A DNA stretch of 60,256 bases from an uncultured Collinsella sp. (GCA_934654605.1 CAKUGH010000004.1:1-60256), one strand, 5' to 3'; positions 25,708 through 34,280 are shown, counted from the stretch's first letter. A program made the numbers and translations. The notes: a model not told the origin generated them from the letters alone.

Positions 25708-27081
25708 CTACGACGTGGCCGTGCTGAGGTGCATGGCTTGTTGTGCGGGCCTGCAGTAGGCGAGTGCGCCGGCCATGAGCAGGGCCGTTGTGCTAAAGCT
25801 CACCGGATAGGCAAGCATGACGGTGGCAAACGTGGGGTGTGCCGGAAAGACGACCAGAGCCCAAAAGAAGCGCGTGCCGCACACGCCGATTGCCGTGAGC
25901 GCCGAAGGCAGCGCCGAGATGCCAAATCCTCGCAGGTAACCGGACATGTTCTCGTACACCATGCTAAACACGTAGGCGGGGAAGAGTGTGCATACGCGCA
26001 CATAGGCGATATCGAGAACCTCGGCATCCGAGCTGAAGAGCGTCAAAATGGTGCGTCCCTGCCATACGACCAACACGATCATGGCGACGGTGATGATTGC
26101 GTCTTCGATAAGGGCGACCTTGAGCACCTTTTTGCAACGCTCAAGATTGCCCGCGCCGCTGTTTTGCCCCACGAACGTGGTGCATGCCTGACTAAACGAG
26201 TTGAGCAGGCTGTAGCAGACAAACTCCAGTGCAAGTGCGGCAGACGATGCAGCCACGACCTGTGCGCCCAGGCTGTTAATGCAGGTTTGGATGAGAATGT
26301 TTGCCAGTGAAAAGACGCTGCCTTGGATGCCTGCGGGAAGTCCGATGCGAACGATTTTGGTGACCGATTCGCGGTCGATGCGCAGGCGTCTGGGATCGAT
26401 GCGAATGGCCTCGTCCGCTTTGAGAAGGCGCGTGAAGAGAAAACCGGAGCTTACGATGTAGCACAGCACGGTGGCCAGCGCCACGCCAGCAGCGCCCCAG
26501 CCCAAGAATGCTACGAAGATGCCGTCGAGTACGATGTTGAGGGCCGCCGAGATGGCAAGTGCCATAAGCGGCATGCGCGTTACGCCAACGCTTCGAAATA
26601 CGGCGGCTTCAAAGTTAAATAGCAGGATTGCCGGGATGCCCAGCAGATACACGCGCAGGTAGATTAGGGCATCGTTAAAGATCTCGGGCGGCACGCTTAA
26701 GGATTGCAAAACCGGTCGACTCACGATTTCCATCAGGATGGTCACAGCGACGCCGAGGAGCGCGAGGACGACGGCGGTGTGCGCACAGCGATTCGCGCGA
26801 TCTCGATTGCCGGCACCTATGGCATGCGCGATCGTGACGTTCGCGCCCAAAGAGAGGCCGACAAACAGCATGATGAGCAGGGTCGCAATGGGTGTGGTCG
26901 AGCCTACGGCAGCCATGCCCAACGTTCCGCCGTCGGGTGAGAAGTGTCCAATCATCAAGGTGTCGATGAGATTCGAAAGCTGCTCGAGAATGCCGGTGAT
27001 GGCGACAGGTAATGCGAACAACGGGATATCGCGCCACAGCGAACCGTGAAGGATGTCGATGTTGGTGTTCGATTGTGCCAT
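25708..27081 (-). CDS. MATE-family efflux transporter (copy 1)
   Basis: This 457-residue protein has twelve predicted membrane helices in two MATE repeats. The first begins IPLFALPVAITGILEQLSN, and the second is marked by IVRIGLPAGIQGSVFSLAN near residue 245. Conserved SFSQACTTFVGQN supports the family. MATE pumps export cationic or amphiphilic compounds using Na+ or H+ gradients. It is the last of five minus-strand genes (aldo/keto reductase, small protein, CMD-cupin, aldo/keto reductase, MATE) with short gaps, suggesting it exports a product or inducer handled by that operon. It is closely similar to the second MATE at 58316-59698. Confidence 0.9.
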   Translation of the reverse strand: MAQSNTNIDILHGSLWRDIPLFALPVAITGILEQLSNLIDTLMIGHFSPDGGTLGMAAVGSTTPIATLLIMLFVGLSLGANVTIAHAIGAGNRDRANRCAHTAVVLALLGVAVTILMEIVSRPVLQSLSVPPEIFNDALIYLRVYLLGIPAILLFNFEAAVFRSVGVTRMPLMALAISAALNIVLDGIFVAFLGWGAAGVALATVLCYIVSSGFLFTRLLKADEAIRIDPRRLRIDRESVTKIVRIGLPAGIQGSVFSLANILIQTCINSLGAQVVAASSAALALEFVCYSLLNSFSQACTTFVGQNSGAGNLERCKKVLKVALIEDAIITVAMIVLVVWQGRTILTLFSSDAEVLDIAYVRVCTLFPAYVFSMVYENMSGYLRGFGISALPSALTAIGVCGTRFFWALVVFPAHPTFATVMLAYPVSFSTTALLMAGALAYCRPAQQAMHLSTATS

Positions 27082-27107
27082 AAGAGTTTGCTTCTAACCT
27101 TTCGTAT

Positions 27108-27956
27108 TTATTTCTGGCCCTCGACGTCGGGGTGCCAAGTGTTGTAGAACGCGAGCTTCTCGGCCGTGCGCTCGTAGAAGGGCTTGCCGTGATCGAGGGT
27201 GGCCATCTGCGCCATATCCTCGTCGGTGAGCTCGAAGTCGAAGATGTCGATGTTGTCGTTGATGTGCGACGGCGTCTTAGAACCGGGGATCACGACATTG
27301 CCCTGCTGGACATGCCAACGCATGATGACCTGAGCCGGGGCCTTGCCGCACTTAGCCGCAAGCTCGCGAACGACGGGTTCCTCGAGGATGACCTTGTTGT
27401 CGCGGCCGCCCAGCGGATACCAGGCCTGAAGCACGATGCTGTATTTGTCCAGCAGCGCCTTGAGCTCGGTCTGCGGGAAGTAGGGGTGGCACTCCACCTG
27501 GATAAGCGCGGGCATAACCTCGCAGTGGGCGAGCAGATTCTCGATCTCGGACTGATTGAAGTTGGAGATGCCGATGGAGCGCAGCTTGCCTGCCTTGTAA
27601 GCGGCCTCGAGCTTAGCGTAGCCGGCAACATAATCGCCGGCGGGCTGGTGCAGGATCATGAGGTCGATGTAGTCGCAGCCCAGGCGCTCAAGCGTTTCGT
27701 CCACTGCGGTGTCGGACTCATAGAAGCAGGGCCACAGCTTGGTCTCGAGGAAAATCTGATCGCGGGAGCGGTCGGAATCGCGCATACCGCGGCCCACGGC
27801 GCGCTCGTTGACGTAGGCGTTGGCCGTATCGATAAGCTCGTAGCCGTGGTCAAGGGCATAGGTCACGGACGGCTGCGCATCGTCGGGCGAAAGCAGGTAC
27901 GTGCCCAGGCCCACCTGCGGCATCTTGACGTCGTTGTTGAGGGTGATGTAGTCCAT
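27108..27956 (-). CDS. Aldo/keto reductase, 2,5-diketogluconate reductase-like
   Basis: The 282-residue NAD(P)H-dependent reductase keeps the full catalytic tetrad: D43, Y48 (LIDTANAYVNE), K73 (ETKLW) and H103 (ILHQP). The cofactor phosphate site shows IPGSKTPSHI near residue 225. ATG 27956 follows AAAGGAAC by four bases. It reduces a small aldehyde or ketone in the cytoplasm; the substrate is not visible from sequence. It lies 12 bp after the CMD-cupin gene and 26 bp before the MATE gene in one operon under the divergent LysR regulator. Confidence 0.9.
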   Translation of the reverse strand: MDYITLNNDVKMPQVGLGTYLLSPDDAQPSVTYALDHGYELIDTANAYVNERAVGRGMRDSDRSRDQIFLETKLWPCFYESDTAVDETLERLGCDYIDLMILHQPAGDYVAGYAKLEAAYKAGKLRSIGISNFNQSEIENLLAHCEVMPALIQVECHPYFPQTELKALLDKYSIVLQAWYPLGGRDNKVILEEPVVRELAAKCGKAPAQVIMRWHVQQGNVVIPGSKTPSHINDNIDIFDFELTDEDMAQMATLDHGKPFYERTAEKLAFYNTWHPDVEGQK

Positions 27957-27968
27957 GGTTGTTCCTTT

Positions 27969-28721
27969 CTAGTGATTGTCTAATGCGTTGAAAGCCTCAT
28001 CGTCCACGGGCTCGAGCCACTCGTTGCTGGTGTCCTCGCCGGGGAACTCGAAGGCCAGATGGCTAAACCAGCAGTCGGCCACGGCGCCGTGCCAGTGCTT
28101 GACGTTTGCCGGGATCTCGACGATGTCTCCGGGATGCAGACGCTGTGCGGGCTTGCCCTCTTCCTGGTACCAGCCCTCGCCCTCAACGCAGACCAGCACC
28201 TGACCGCCACCATTGCTTGCGTGGTGGATATGCCAGTTGTTGCGACAGCCCGGCTCAAACGTCACGTTATGGATGGGTAGGTAGTCGTCGGTGCCCGTGA
28301 GCGCCTTAAGATAGCTCTGGCCGATGAAATACTTGCCAAAGGCCACGTTGGGCTCGCCGAGTCCAAAGAAGCCGCCGTGACCGTCGGTGCGTGCGGCATC
28401 GTCGGCGTAGACCTCCTTGGCCATGTTGAAGGCCGCCCAGGCGTTGGGCCAACCGGCATAGAAGGCGACGTGGGTGAGCAGCTCCGCCATTTCCTCGCGC
28501 GTTACGCCGTTAGCGCGTGCGCTAGCCAGGTGATACTTAAGCGAGCTGTCCGTAATGCCCTTGCCGATCAGGGCGCTCACGGTCACGATGCTGCGCAGCC
28601 TGAGCGGCATCTGAGCCTCGCGGCTCCATACTTCACCAAAGAGAACGTCGTCGTTGAGGTGCGCGAACTCGGGGCCGAACTCGCCCAGTGCATCGTGGCC
28701 TGCTGTCTGTTTTACGGTCAT
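27969..28721 (-). CDS. Carboxymuconolactone decarboxylase-cupin fusion
   Basis: This 250-residue protein fuses two small domains. Residues 20-105 are CMD/AhpD-like (LRSIVTVSALIGKG; HVAFYAGWPNAWAAFN) but lack the CxxC pair of peroxidase-active AhpD. Residues 140-235 are a cupin barrel with the metal motif EPGCRNNWHIHHAS and the second motif PGDIVEIPANVKHWHGA, giving three or four histidines for a metal. ATG 28721 is six bases after AAGGAG, and that site overlaps the upstream gene's stop. Such fusions are common beside aldo/keto reductases in gut anaerobes. The exact reaction is unknown. Confidence 0.87.
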   Translation of the reverse strand: MTVKQTAGHDALGEFGPEFAHLNDDVLFGEVWSREAQMPLRLRSIVTVSALIGKGITDSSLKYHLASARANGVTREEMAELLTHVAFYAGWPNAWAAFNMAKEVYADDAARTDGHGGFFGLGEPNVAFGKYFIGQSYLKALTGTDDYLPIHNVTFEPGCRNNWHIHHASNGGGQVLVCVEGEGWYQEEGKPAQRLHPGDIVEIPANVKHWHGAVADCWFSHLAFEFPGEDTSNEWLEPVDDEAFNALDNH

Positions 28722-28724
28722 GGG

Positions 28725-28940
28725 TTACTCCTTCGCTTTGCATTCCTGCTGCAATATGTAGATGAGGTAATCGAGGGTTTCGAGCTTGCGCTGCTCGGCG
28801 TGGACACGATCGAGCAAGTCGCGGCGGTAGGTTTTAAGGCGGCAGATGCGGGCGCATGTGCTTGGCAGCTCCGAGAGCTCGCCGATGAGCGCGTCGCAGC
28901 AGCCGGCGTCACGTAGGTTGGCGATGGTCTTTTCGTCCAT
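28725..28940 (-). CDS. Small helical protein of the reductase operon
   Basis: The 71-residue protein has no hydrophobic helix and reads as two or three amphipathic helices. The ending RRDLLDRVHAEQRKLETLDY resembles the C-terminal coiled coil of MerR-type regulators, without any DNA-binding domain. From memory, similar 70-residue proteins accompany aldo/keto reductases in Clostridia. It begins nine bases after the stop of the upstream reductase gene without a clear ribosome binding site, which points to translational coupling. A role as adaptor or inducer sensor is possible. Confidence 0.7.
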   Translation of the reverse strand: MDEKTIANLRDAGCCDALIGELSELPSTCARICRLKTYRRDLLDRVHAEQRKLETLDYLIYILQQECKAKE

Positions 28941-28948
28941 GGCGTGGC

Positions 28949-29968
28949 CTAGCGGCTCGTCTTGACCTTGGTGGTGCCGGCGAGTGCCTTCTCGCCCGGG
29001 CGACCCTTGGGCCCCACGAGTGCATGCGGCTGATAGAGCTCCTCCAGGAAGTCGACCTCGGCGGGGGAGAGCGTCAAGTCGAGCGCTGCTACGGCGTCAT
29101 CGACGCGCTCCGGCTTGGAGCAGCCCACGATGGGGGCCTCGACGCCGCGTGCCCAGTGCCACGCGAGCGCCACCTGCGACATCGGAACGCCGTGGTCAGC
29201 TGCGACCTTGGCCGCGCGCTCAACGATGGGCATATCGATGGCGCGGTCGTGGTCGTACTTGTTGACCATGGTCTTGTCGGTGGTGCTGCGGGTGCTGGTG
29301 CTCTCCCAGGTGGGACGGCACAGGTGGCCGGATGCCATGGGGCTGTACGGCGTGATTGCCATGTCGTACTGGCGGCACACGGGGATCATCTCGCGCTCGT
29401 CCTCACGATAGAGCAGGTTGTAGTGGCACTGCATGCTCGTGAACTTGGTCCAGCCGTTTTGCTCGGCGATAATCTGCAGGTTATGCAGCTGGTAGGCGTA
29501 CATAGCGCTGGCGCCGAGCGCGCGGACCTTGCCCTCGCGTACCAGGCTGTCGAGGGCCTCCATGGTTTCCTCCATGGGCACGTCGTAATCGAAGCGGTGG
29601 ATGATGTAGAGATCCAGGTAGTCGGTGCCCAGACGCTTGAGCGAGCCTTCGATTTCGCGCTTGATGGCTGCGGCGGAAAGGCCGCCTTCGTTAAAGTGGA
29701 CCTTGCTGGCAAGGACGACGTCCTCGCGTGCGATGCCCAGGTCGCGCAGTGCGGCACCGATGTACTCCTCGCTCGTGCCAAAGCTGTAGCAGTTGGCGGT
29801 GTCGATAAAGTTGACGCCTGCGTCGATTGCGCGCTTGATGACGGCGCGGGTCTCGTCGGGGCCGATGGTCCACTGATGGAAGTCGGGGCTGGGCTCGCCA
29901 AAGCTCATACCGCCCAGGCAGAGCTTGGAGATCTTGATATTGGAATGTCCGAGGGTGGTGTATTGCAT
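28949..29968 (-). CDS. Aldo/keto reductase, AKR-type with extended loop
   Basis: The 339-residue form starts at ATG 29968, six bases after GGAG; four codons of upstream frame lack a site. Catalytic residues are D56, Y61 (FIDTANCYSFG), K89 (ASKV) and H124 (IIHRFD). The loop TWESTSTRSTTDK and the C-terminal helix SPAEVDFLEELYQPH are typical of the YajO/Tas-like AKR12-14 groups. It is the promoter-proximal gene of the five-gene operon, divergent from the LysR gene with a 139-bp shared promoter region. Substrate unknown. Confidence 0.9.
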   Translation of the reverse strand: MQYTTLGHSNIKISKLCLGGMSFGEPSPDFHQWTIGPDETRAVIKRAIDAGVNFIDTANCYSFGTSEEYIGAALRDLGIAREDVVLASKVHFNEGGLSAAAIKREIEGSLKRLGTDYLDLYIIHRFDYDVPMEETMEALDSLVREGKVRALGASAMYAYQLHNLQIIAEQNGWTKFTSMQCHYNLLYREDEREMIPVCRQYDMAITPYSPMASGHLCRPTWESTSTRSTTDKTMVNKYDHDRAIDMPIVERAAKVAADHGVPMSQVALAWHWARGVEAPIVGCSKPERVDDAVAALDLTLSPAEVDFLEELYQPHALVGPKGRPGEKALAGTTKVKTSR

Positions 29969-30058
29969 AACGCTCTCCATCTTCTCTAGGGGATGGTTAT
30001 AGCGTATGGCGGTGCGCTGGGAATGTATATTGCCTATAAAGACTAGCTGGATATACGA

Positions 30059-30068
30059 AATTCGAATG
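30059..30068. promoter_or_regulatory. ATTCGAAT palindrome in the LysR/reductase divergent promoter
   Basis: A perfect 8-bp palindrome lies 41 bp before the LysR start, in the AT-rich stretch between the divergent genes. LysR proteins usually bind a T-N11-A dyad in such regions. This dyad is short, so it is only a candidate. Confidence 0.35.
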
Positions 30069-30107
30069 ATAGACTGTGAGATGATACAAGCGAATCTGGA
30101 GGCTGTA

Positions 30108-30986
30108 ATGGAGCTGCGAACTCTACGCTATTTTTTGGCGGTGGCGCGCGAGGAGAACATGACCGAGGCGGCCAATGTGCTGCACGTGACGCAGCCCACG
30201 TTGTCGCGCCAGATTGCCGACTTGGAGCGCGAACTGGGCGTCGAGTTGTTTGAGCGGACCAATCGGTCATGCGTGCTCACGGGGGACGGCATGCGCCTAC
30301 GCCAACGCGCCGAGGAAATTCTGGCGCTGGTGGAGCAGACCGAATCCGAGATGAGTGACCAGGAGCTTGGCATTGCCGGCAACATACGCATCGGCGCGGG
30401 AGAAACGCAGGCTATGCGCTATGTGCTGGATACGTTTGCTGCGCTGCACCGTGATTATCCAGCTGTGACGATTGAGCTCTATACGGGTAATGCCGACGCT
30501 GCCGAGGAACGCTTGGAGCGAGGCCTGCTGGACTTTGCCCTGCTGCTGGAGCCGGTCAACCTAGACAAATACGAGTGGATTCGCATGCCGCAGGTCGACC
30601 GCGTGGGCGTTGCCGTGGCAAGCGATGGTCCGTGGGGGTCGCTCGATGTGCTGACTCCTGCGGATTTGGCTGTGATGCCGTTGTTGCTGAGTTCGCGCAC
30701 ATCGAATAAGGCAATCGATTTGGTGGCGTGGTCGGATGGGATGCTCGACCCCGAGGCGCTCAACGTGGTGGGGCATTTCGACCTGATTGGCAACGCGTCG
30801 CATCTCATCCGCTCGGGGGCGGCGTGCGCCATGGGTATCGATCATCTGCTGCAAGTTGATGCGAGTTCTGATATACGATTTGTACCGCTCGAGCCGGCTA
30901 TCGAGATCGCGTCATTCCTGGTATGGAAAAAGTATCGCCTGCGTTCGCGTGCCTGCGAAGAGCTATTGAACCGTCTAAACATGTGA
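30108..30986 (+). CDS. LysR-family transcriptional regulator
   Basis: ATG 30108 follows CTGGAGG by six bases, giving 292 residues; the frame is open further upstream but the LysR N-terminus MELRTLRYFLAVAREENMTE starts here. The helix-turn-helix is TEAANVLHVTQPTLSRQI, and the periplasmic-binding-like effector domain spans about 90-290. Divergence from the aldo/keto reductase operon makes that operon its likely target. Its effector is probably the reductase substrate. Its TGA stop lies inside the left arm of a palindromic repeat, so the repeat supplies the end of the gene. Confidence 0.9.
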   Translation: MELRTLRYFLAVAREENMTEAANVLHVTQPTLSRQIADLERELGVELFERTNRSCVLTGDGMRLRQRAEEILALVEQTESEMSDQELGIAGNIRIGAGETQAMRYVLDTFAALHRDYPAVTIELYTGNADAAEERLERGLLDFALLLEPVNLDKYEWIRMPQVDRVGVAVASDGPWGSLDVLTPADLAVMPLLLSSRTSNKAIDLVAWSDGMLDPEALNVVGHFDLIGNASHLIRSGAACAMGIDHLLQVDASSDIRFVPLEPAIEIASFLVWKKYRLRSRACEELLNRLNM

Positions 30987-31011
30987 CAAAGGGACAGCCC
31001 CTTTGTCACAT
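30981..31011. repeat. TGTGACAAAGGG palindromic repeat, copy 3
   Basis: ATGTGACAAAGGG at 30981-30993 is mirrored by CCCTTTGTCACAT at 30999-31011 with a 5-base loop. The LysR gene's last codon and TGA stop lie in the left arm. The Dus start is only 15 bases after the right arm. Confidence 0.75.
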
Positions 31012-31025
31012 TGATCTGAAAGTTG

Positions 31026-31985
31026 ATGTTGATGATCCTATCGCTGGCCCCCATGGAGGGGATTACCGGGCATGTGTTCCGTCGTGTGCACGCGGAGTGC
31101 TTCGGCGCACTCGACTGCTACTACACGCCGTTTTTACCGCCTCCGCGGGTGGGCAACCGCTTTGGCGGCAAGGCGTTTAAGGAGGTCGATCCGGCCAACA
31201 ATCAGGGGCTCAACGTGGTGCCTCAGCTTATGTCCAAGAACGCGGACGAGTTTGTATGGGCAGCTCAGGTGCTCGCCGATATGGGCTATAACGAGGTCAA
31301 CCTCAACTTGGGGTGTCCCTCGGGAACGGTCGTTGCTAAGGGCAAGGGCTCGGGTTTCTTGCGCAATCTGGATGAGCTCGAGGTGTTCTTGGGCGACATA
31401 TGCGAACGCTCGCCGTTGCCGGTGTCGGTCAAGACCAGGCTGGGGCTCGAGGACGATGATGAATACGAGCGCGTGCTCGACCTCTATTGCCGCATGCCAC
31501 TGGCAGAACTGATCGTGCATCCGCGTGTGCAAAAGGATCGTTACACGGGTTCGCCGCGCAAAGCGTTTTATGGCGAGACGCTGAAACGGGCACCGTTTCC
31601 CGTGGCATACAACGGCGACATCTTTGATCTTGAGGACATGGATGCGCTGGTGGAGGCCTATCCCGGCACGCGCCACGTGATGCTGGGGCGCGGCTTACTT
31701 GCGAATCCTGCACTGGCCCGCATGGTCAAGGGCGGCCCTGCTGCCACGGCCGCCGAGCTGCAGCGCTTCCACGACACGCTGTTCGCGGCGTATGCAGAAG
31801 AGATTGGCGGCAACGCAGTCTTTCGCATGAAGGAGTGGTGGTTTTACGCCAAATGTGCCTTCGCCGACCCCGCCACCGTTCACAAGCTGGTGCGCAAGAC
31901 CAAAAAGGTCGACGAATACCGAGCCACCGTCGAGCGCGTCTTCCGCGAACAACCCCTCGCGCCCACAGCCCGCTTCCACAACTAG
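31026..31985 (+). CDS. dus: tRNA-dihydrouridine synthase
   Basis: The 319-residue flavoenzyme reduces uridine to dihydrouridine in tRNA D or variable loops. It opens with the FMN-binding LAPMEGITGHVFR. The catalytic cysteine lies in NLGCPSG, and VKTRLG, VHPRVQKDRYTG and YNGDI mark the TIM barrel; GRGLLANP closes the phosphate site. Starts at TTG 31023, ATG 31026 or ATG 31032 are all possible, since only a weak GAAAG lies upstream. The gene follows a repeat and is not obviously in an operon. The DusB/DusC-type subclass cannot be assigned here. Confidence 0.9.
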   Translation: MLMILSLAPMEGITGHVFRRVHAECFGALDCYYTPFLPPPRVGNRFGGKAFKEVDPANNQGLNVVPQLMSKNADEFVWAAQVLADMGYNEVNLNLGCPSGTVVAKGKGSGFLRNLDELEVFLGDICERSPLPVSVKTRLGLEDDDEYERVLDLYCRMPLAELIVHPRVQKDRYTGSPRKAFYGETLKRAPFPVAYNGDIFDLEDMDALVEAYPGTRHVMLGRGLLANPALARMVKGGPAATAAELQRFHDTLFAAYAEEIGGNAVFRMKEWWFYAKCAFADPATVHKLVRKTKKVDEYRATVERVFREQPLAPTARFHN

Positions 31986-31995
31986 CTAGTCATTG

Positions 31996-32880
31996 CTATC
32001 TGACGGCCTGGACGGCAAGTGCTTCTATTACGCGCTCGGCACCGGCGTCGATCAGAATGCTGCGATTGGCGATTTCTGTCGGAGCGACTGCCTCGCCAAG
32101 GTTGACGCATGCATACATGGCGCGCTCGTTTTTGGCTGTCATCTGCCAAAACGGATACTTGATGATGACGGGCGTGTTACCGCCCACGCCAAGCTCTAAG
32201 AACAGAACGCGCATATTGCTGTGACGGCGCAAAAAGTCCTGGTAGCGATCGGCTGCGGCATACCATCCCTTATCCTGCACAAACGTGTCGTCGGCGCGTA
32301 GGTTCATCGTAAGCGGGGCGCCGCAGTGAGGACAATGGGGCACGAGCACGGACGGGATGCGCAGGTCCTGTTGGGCGGCAACCATGCTGCGCACGAGTTC
32401 TTCGTTATCCCATGTTTCCTGACAGCAGGGCTTGCTGCACTGGAACAGCCCGTAGTCGCCCTGCGTGTAAAAGAGCCGCTGCTTATCAAAGCCGGCGCGC
32501 TGGAAACAATGGTCTACGTTCGTGGTCAGCACAAAGTAGTCGCGGTCGCACACCAGATCCAAGAGCTGATCGTAGACCGGCCTGGGTATGGGGTCGTATC
32601 GGTTGCACATGATGTAGCGGCTCCAAAACGCCCAGTACTCCTCGAGCGAATCATAGGGATAGAAGCCACCGGAATACATGTCGGCAAAGCCGTAGCGTGC
32701 GGCAAAGTCGCCAAAGAGCTCATCGAATCGCTCGCCCGAATAGGTGTATCCGGCGGCGGTCGAGAGTCCTGCTCCGGCACCGATTACCACGGCGTCAGAT
32801 GCATCGAGTGCAGCTCGGAGCTTATCGATTTGTTTGGAGAAGGCTGCGGTAGATTGCCTCGTCAGACGCGAGAAAAACAT
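31996..32880 (-). CDS. Class M sirtuin (SirTM-like protein ADP-ribosyltransferase)
   Basis: This 294-residue protein has the sirtuin Rossmann motif VVIGAGAGLSTAAGY and the TTNVD segment with N121. Where classical deacetylases have the catalytic histidine (HG), it has Q140 in TQGDYGLFQC. That Gln replacement is the hallmark of SirTM enzymes, described by Rack and colleagues as ADP-ribosyltransferases. Cysteines C148, C152-C153 and the later CPHCG can hold structural zinc. ATG 32880 is six bases after AAGGTGA and overlaps the macrodomain gene by 59 bp. It would attach ADP-ribose to a target that the partner then cleans. Confidence 0.87.
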   Translation of the reverse strand: MFFSRLTRQSTAAFSKQIDKLRAALDASDAVVIGAGAGLSTAAGYTYSGERFDELFGDFAARYGFADMYSGGFYPYDSLEEYWAFWSRYIMCNRYDPIPRPVYDQLLDLVCDRDYFVLTTNVDHCFQRAGFDKQRLFYTQGDYGLFQCSKPCCQETWDNEELVRSMVAAQQDLRIPSVLVPHCPHCGAPLTMNLRADDTFVQDKGWYAAADRYQDFLRRHSNMRVLFLELGVGGNTPVIIKYPFWQMTAKNERAMYACVNLGEAVAPTEIANRSILIDAGAERVIEALAVQAVR

Positions 32881-33607
32881 TGAAGATCACCTTAAGGTTG
32901 GGGTCGTTATGGTCTAGATGATGACGAACGGTATCGATGGCCACGCGCGCGGCGGCATCTTGCGGATAACCAAACACGCCCGTCGAGATGCAGCAGAATG
33001 CAAGCGTGCCGAGTCCTCGGCGTGTCGCTTCTTCCAGGCAGCTGGTGTAGCAGCGGCGTAGCAGCAATTCCTCGCGCGGGCCAGGCTTATGGCTGGGCAC
33101 GATGGGGCCGACGGTGTGGAAAACGTAGCTGCTGGGCAGGTTGAACGCCGGTGTGACCTTGACACGCGCCGTTGGTTCCTCGTGCCCCTGCTCGTCCATG
33201 AGATTGGCGCACGCCAAACGCAGCTGCATGCCGGCGTAGGTGTGGATGGCGTTGTCGATGCAGCTATGCCCTGGCACAAAGCAGCCGAGCATTTGGCTGT
33301 TGGCTGCATTGACGATGGCATCGGTCTTAAGCAGCGTAATGTCGCCGCGCCAGATGACAACGCGATCACGGTAGGGGAGCGTGCTGGCATCGGTCGCTCC
33401 GCCGCGCTCAAGAAGGCGTTGCTGCAAGTAGGTGTCTTGTATGTCGAGCGTCTCGGCCGCAAGCGCCTCGGGCGGGCGTACGTTCATAAGGGCTCGAAGT
33501 AAATCGCGCTGCTCGCTGGCTTCGGCAGGTACAGCAATGCTGCGCCCGTCTGGTCGCTTATCGAGCAATGCCTTGATAAGCCAAACACGGCGCTCTGCCT
33601 GATTCAT
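32822..33607 (-). CDS. Zinc-type macrodomain, probable protein-ADP-ribose hydrolase
   Basis: ATG 33607 is six bases after AGGAGG, giving 261 residues. The macrodomain occupies about 82-258, starting VVIWRGDIT and AIVNAANSQ. The cluster G-C109-F-x-P-x-H114-x-C116-IDN-x-I-H is the zinc-binding signature of the macrodomains found with SirTM. GVFGYP forms the ribose loop. An 80-residue N-terminal helical extension precedes it. It removes ADP-ribose from proteins and is the natural reversal partner of the sirtuin encoded next. The lipoate-linked GcvH-L and LplA2 genes seen in the extended operons are absent here. Confidence 0.9.
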   Translation of the reverse strand: MNQAERRVWLIKALLDKRPDGRSIAVPAEASEQRDLLRALMNVRPPEALAAETLDIQDTYLQQRLLERGGATDASTLPYRDRVVIWRGDITLLKTDAIVNAANSQMLGCFVPGHSCIDNAIHTYAGMQLRLACANLMDEQGHEEPTARVKVTPAFNLPSSYVFHTVGPIVPSHKPGPREELLLRRCYTSCLEEATRRGLGTLAFCCISTGVFGYPQDAAARVAIDTVRHHLDHNDPNLKVIFNVFLASDEAIYRSLLQTNR

Positions 33608-33694
33608 GGCCGACCTCCTGTTCGATTGAGATGGTTTCATTCGACAATAGTGTGCGGCCTAACTCGTTTCTTCAAAAGAAGGCACAAAAAGGTA

Positions 33695-33724
33695 AGCGCC
33701 GTGGAGCGATATGCCCCACGGCGC
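33695..33724 (-). terminator. Terminator of the HxlR gene
   Basis: AGCGCCGTGG at 33695-33704 pairs with CCACGGCGCT at 33715-33724. On the minus strand the stem is followed by TTACCTTTTTG, a usable T-run. It lies 24 bp past the HxlR stop. Confidence 0.75.
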
Positions 33725-33748
33725 TCAATTTGCAGAAGCCCGCCGCTG

Positions 33749-34081
33749 TTAGGAGTTTCGCACGAGCTGCTGATAGTCGGTGCCCCATTCCACTAGGGAA
33801 TCGATGATGGGCATAAGGCTGTGGCCCAGCTTGCTGAGTGCGTATTCGGTGCGGATGGGTGTCTCGGGGATGACGGTACGCGTGATGAGGCCCGCGGCAT
33901 CCATTTCCTTGAGGTTGGACGAGAGCACCTTTTGGCTAATGCCCGGGATAGCGCGATGCAGCGCGTTGAAGCCCATGGGATGGTCTATGAGCTGTTGGAT
34001 GATATAGATCTTCCACTTGTTGCCAAAGAGCTGAAAGCACGTGGCAACGGGGCAGGGAGGCAGTTCCTCCTTAGTGAGCAT
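33749..34081 (-). CDS. HxlR-family transcriptional regulator
   Basis: The 110-residue form starts at ATG 34081, five bases after GAGG; ATG 34141 would add 20 residues but lacks a good site. The winged helix is typical: FQLFGNKWKIYIIQQL, then ALHRAIPGISQKVLSSNLKEM and the wing RTVIPETPIRTEY. Two cysteines in PPCPVATC at the N-terminus are in the position where HxlR/HypR proteins sense thiol or aldehyde stress. It diverges from the ACGX peptide operon and is its likely repressor or activator. Confidence 0.87.
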   Translation of the reverse strand: MLTKEELPPCPVATCFQLFGNKWKIYIIQQLIDHPMGFNALHRAIPGISQKVLSSNLKEMDAAGLITRTVIPETPIRTEYALSKLGHSLMPIIDSLVEWGTDYQQLVRNS

Positions 34082-34140
34082 GGCAACCTCGCAATCGGGT
34101 AGGTTGCTTACATTATTGCAGTCGCTGCTGCTTATGACCA

Positions 34141-34160
34141 TTACTTACTTTTTGGTAACT
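34141..34160. promoter_or_regulatory. TTACTTACTTTTTGGTAACT, possible HxlR operator
   Basis: An imperfect dyad (GTTACC-like arms around a T-run) sits in the divergent HxlR/ACGX promoter region. HxlR-type regulators often bind GTAAGT-like dyads at such positions. Assigned by resemblance only. Confidence 0.4.
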
Positions 34161-34280
34161 GGCTAATAGATTAGTGCCTTCTTTTGGTCGTTCTGCACTT
34201 TTTGCATGATGCATATAGACGCAAAGAGCGTCAAAAACTGGATGGCTTCGCCCGGCCATCCTCGACCGAAAGGAAATGCC

